From NCBI GenBank assembly GCA_947651225.1, contig CANSYK010000002.1, positions 54,804 to 118,803 of the forward strand: 64,000 bases of DNA, in the 5' to 3' direction. This document shows, one piece after another, positions 63,760 to 64,000 of this stretch. The DNA comes from an uncultured bacterium. Lineage in GTDB: Bacteria; Bacillota; Clostridia; Lachnospirales; Lachnospiraceae. Within the stretch, counting starts at the first letter, position 1, and every line of letters starts with the position of its first letter. Below the pieces are notes generated by a model. It was not told the origin of the DNA, ran no database searches, and worked only from the letters and a program-made list of their open reading frames with translations. A program made the position numbers and the translations under genes.

Positions 63760-64000
63760 ATGAGAAAGTTTAAGAGAGTATTGACAGTATGGCTTGCAGC
63801 AGTAATGGTTTTGGCTTGTACAGATACTGCGGCAGCACGGGATAATTATTGGATGGACCATGATGGTTTTGATGGTTATGACGTTCCTGGCGGTTATGAT
63901 TATAGTGACACAGACAATGACTATTTTTATGATGATATAGATGATGACTATGATTATGATGATATAGATGACGACTATGATTATGATGATATAGATGACG
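63760..64000 (+). CDS. Secreted Asp/Tyr-rich repeat protein, 3' end outside the window
   Basis: ATG 63760 follows AGAAAGGAG. The 80 visible codons give a signal peptide (MRKFKRVLTVWLAAVMVLAC, either a lipobox-like end or cleavage after AAA) and then an extremely acidic region. It becomes a tandem repeat of DDIDDDYDY from codon 58 on. The frame is open to the window end. No family is recognised; Asp-rich tandem repeats could bind calcium or form an extended surface spacer. Confidence 0.7.
   Translation, partial: MRKFKRVLTVWLAAVMVLACTDTAAARDNYWMDHDGFDGYDVPGGYDYSDTDNDYFYDDIDDDYDYDDIDDDYDYDDIDD
63931..64000 (+). repeat. 27-bp tandem repeat encoding DDIDDDYDY
   Basis: Two full units (63931-63957 and 63958-63984) and the start of a third, differing by a single T/C change. 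The period is a multiple of three, so unit gain or loss keeps the frame. Confidence 0.85.

Noticed and set aside
63931..64000. Possible CRISPR array at the window end
   Set aside because: The 27-bp units are directly adjacent with no spacers, and they are in frame within a coding sequence.

Overview
The window looks like chromosome of a motile, low-GC, Gram-positive anaerobe, most likely Lachnospiraceae (a Roseburia/Butyrivibrio/Agathobacter-like gut or rumen bacterium). This is inferred from gene content: AGGAGG-type ribosome binding sites, lipoprotein signal peptides, three chemoreceptors, two GH94 phosphorylases, BIG_2 Ig-like surface modules, a SAM-I riboswitch before metK, and a 6S-like RNA. 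No 16S rRNA or tRNA gene was seen, so the genus is not fixed.

Layout. 1-8.5 kb: the 3' part of an HtrA protease, an LTA-synthase-like enzyme, a sirtuin, a Cache chemoreceptor followed by a binding-protein lipoprotein, a small unknown gene and a lytic transglycosylase. 8.5-15.5 kb: a NarL-type two-component pair divergent from a three-gene ABC-2 exporter, then an AI-2E-family membrane protein. 15.6-22.8 kb: a GH5 glucanase whose C-terminal module is broken by frameshifts, a DHH phosphoesterase, a decayed FtsX-type ABC transporter, and an intact BlaI/M56 pair. 23-30 kb: rarA, an AT-rich accessory patch (AAA-ATPase remnant, ImmA-like protease plus membrane partner, dispersed repeats), a DEAD-box helicase and SAM-riboswitch-controlled metK. 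30-36.8 kb: CCA-adding enzyme, GH13 enzyme, CapA-like protein and a second type of chemoreceptor. 37-57.3 kb: a beta-glucan sensing and utilisation locus. 57.4-64 kb: iscS-iscU-mnmA, a BIG_2 protein, an OmpR-type two-component system, a 6S-like RNA and the start of an Asp/Tyr-rich repeat protein.

The beta-glucan locus can be read as one programme. A secreted GH16 enzyme with four beta-sandwich modules cuts beta-1,3(-1,4)-glucan. A binding-protein ABC importer (two permeases, no ATPase nearby) takes up oligosaccharides. Two GH94 phosphorylases (one cellobiose-type, one about 900 residues and possibly laminaribiose-type) and a GH3 beta-glucosidase degrade them inside the cell, with an AraC regulator and a YesL-like protein alongside.

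The most striking feature is a chemoreceptor at 38157-40682. Its extracellular Cache domain carries an inserted carbohydrate-binding-like module of about 160 residues. By eye, about 57% of that module is identical to the first such module of the secreted GH16 enzyme 16 kb away. The receptor lies between a binding-protein lipoprotein and a phosphorylase gene, apparently in one transcription unit. A paralogous receptor/binding-protein pair at 4.1-7.1 kb lacks the insert. This suggests chemotaxis towards the polysaccharide or its fragments by the same module that anchors the enzyme.
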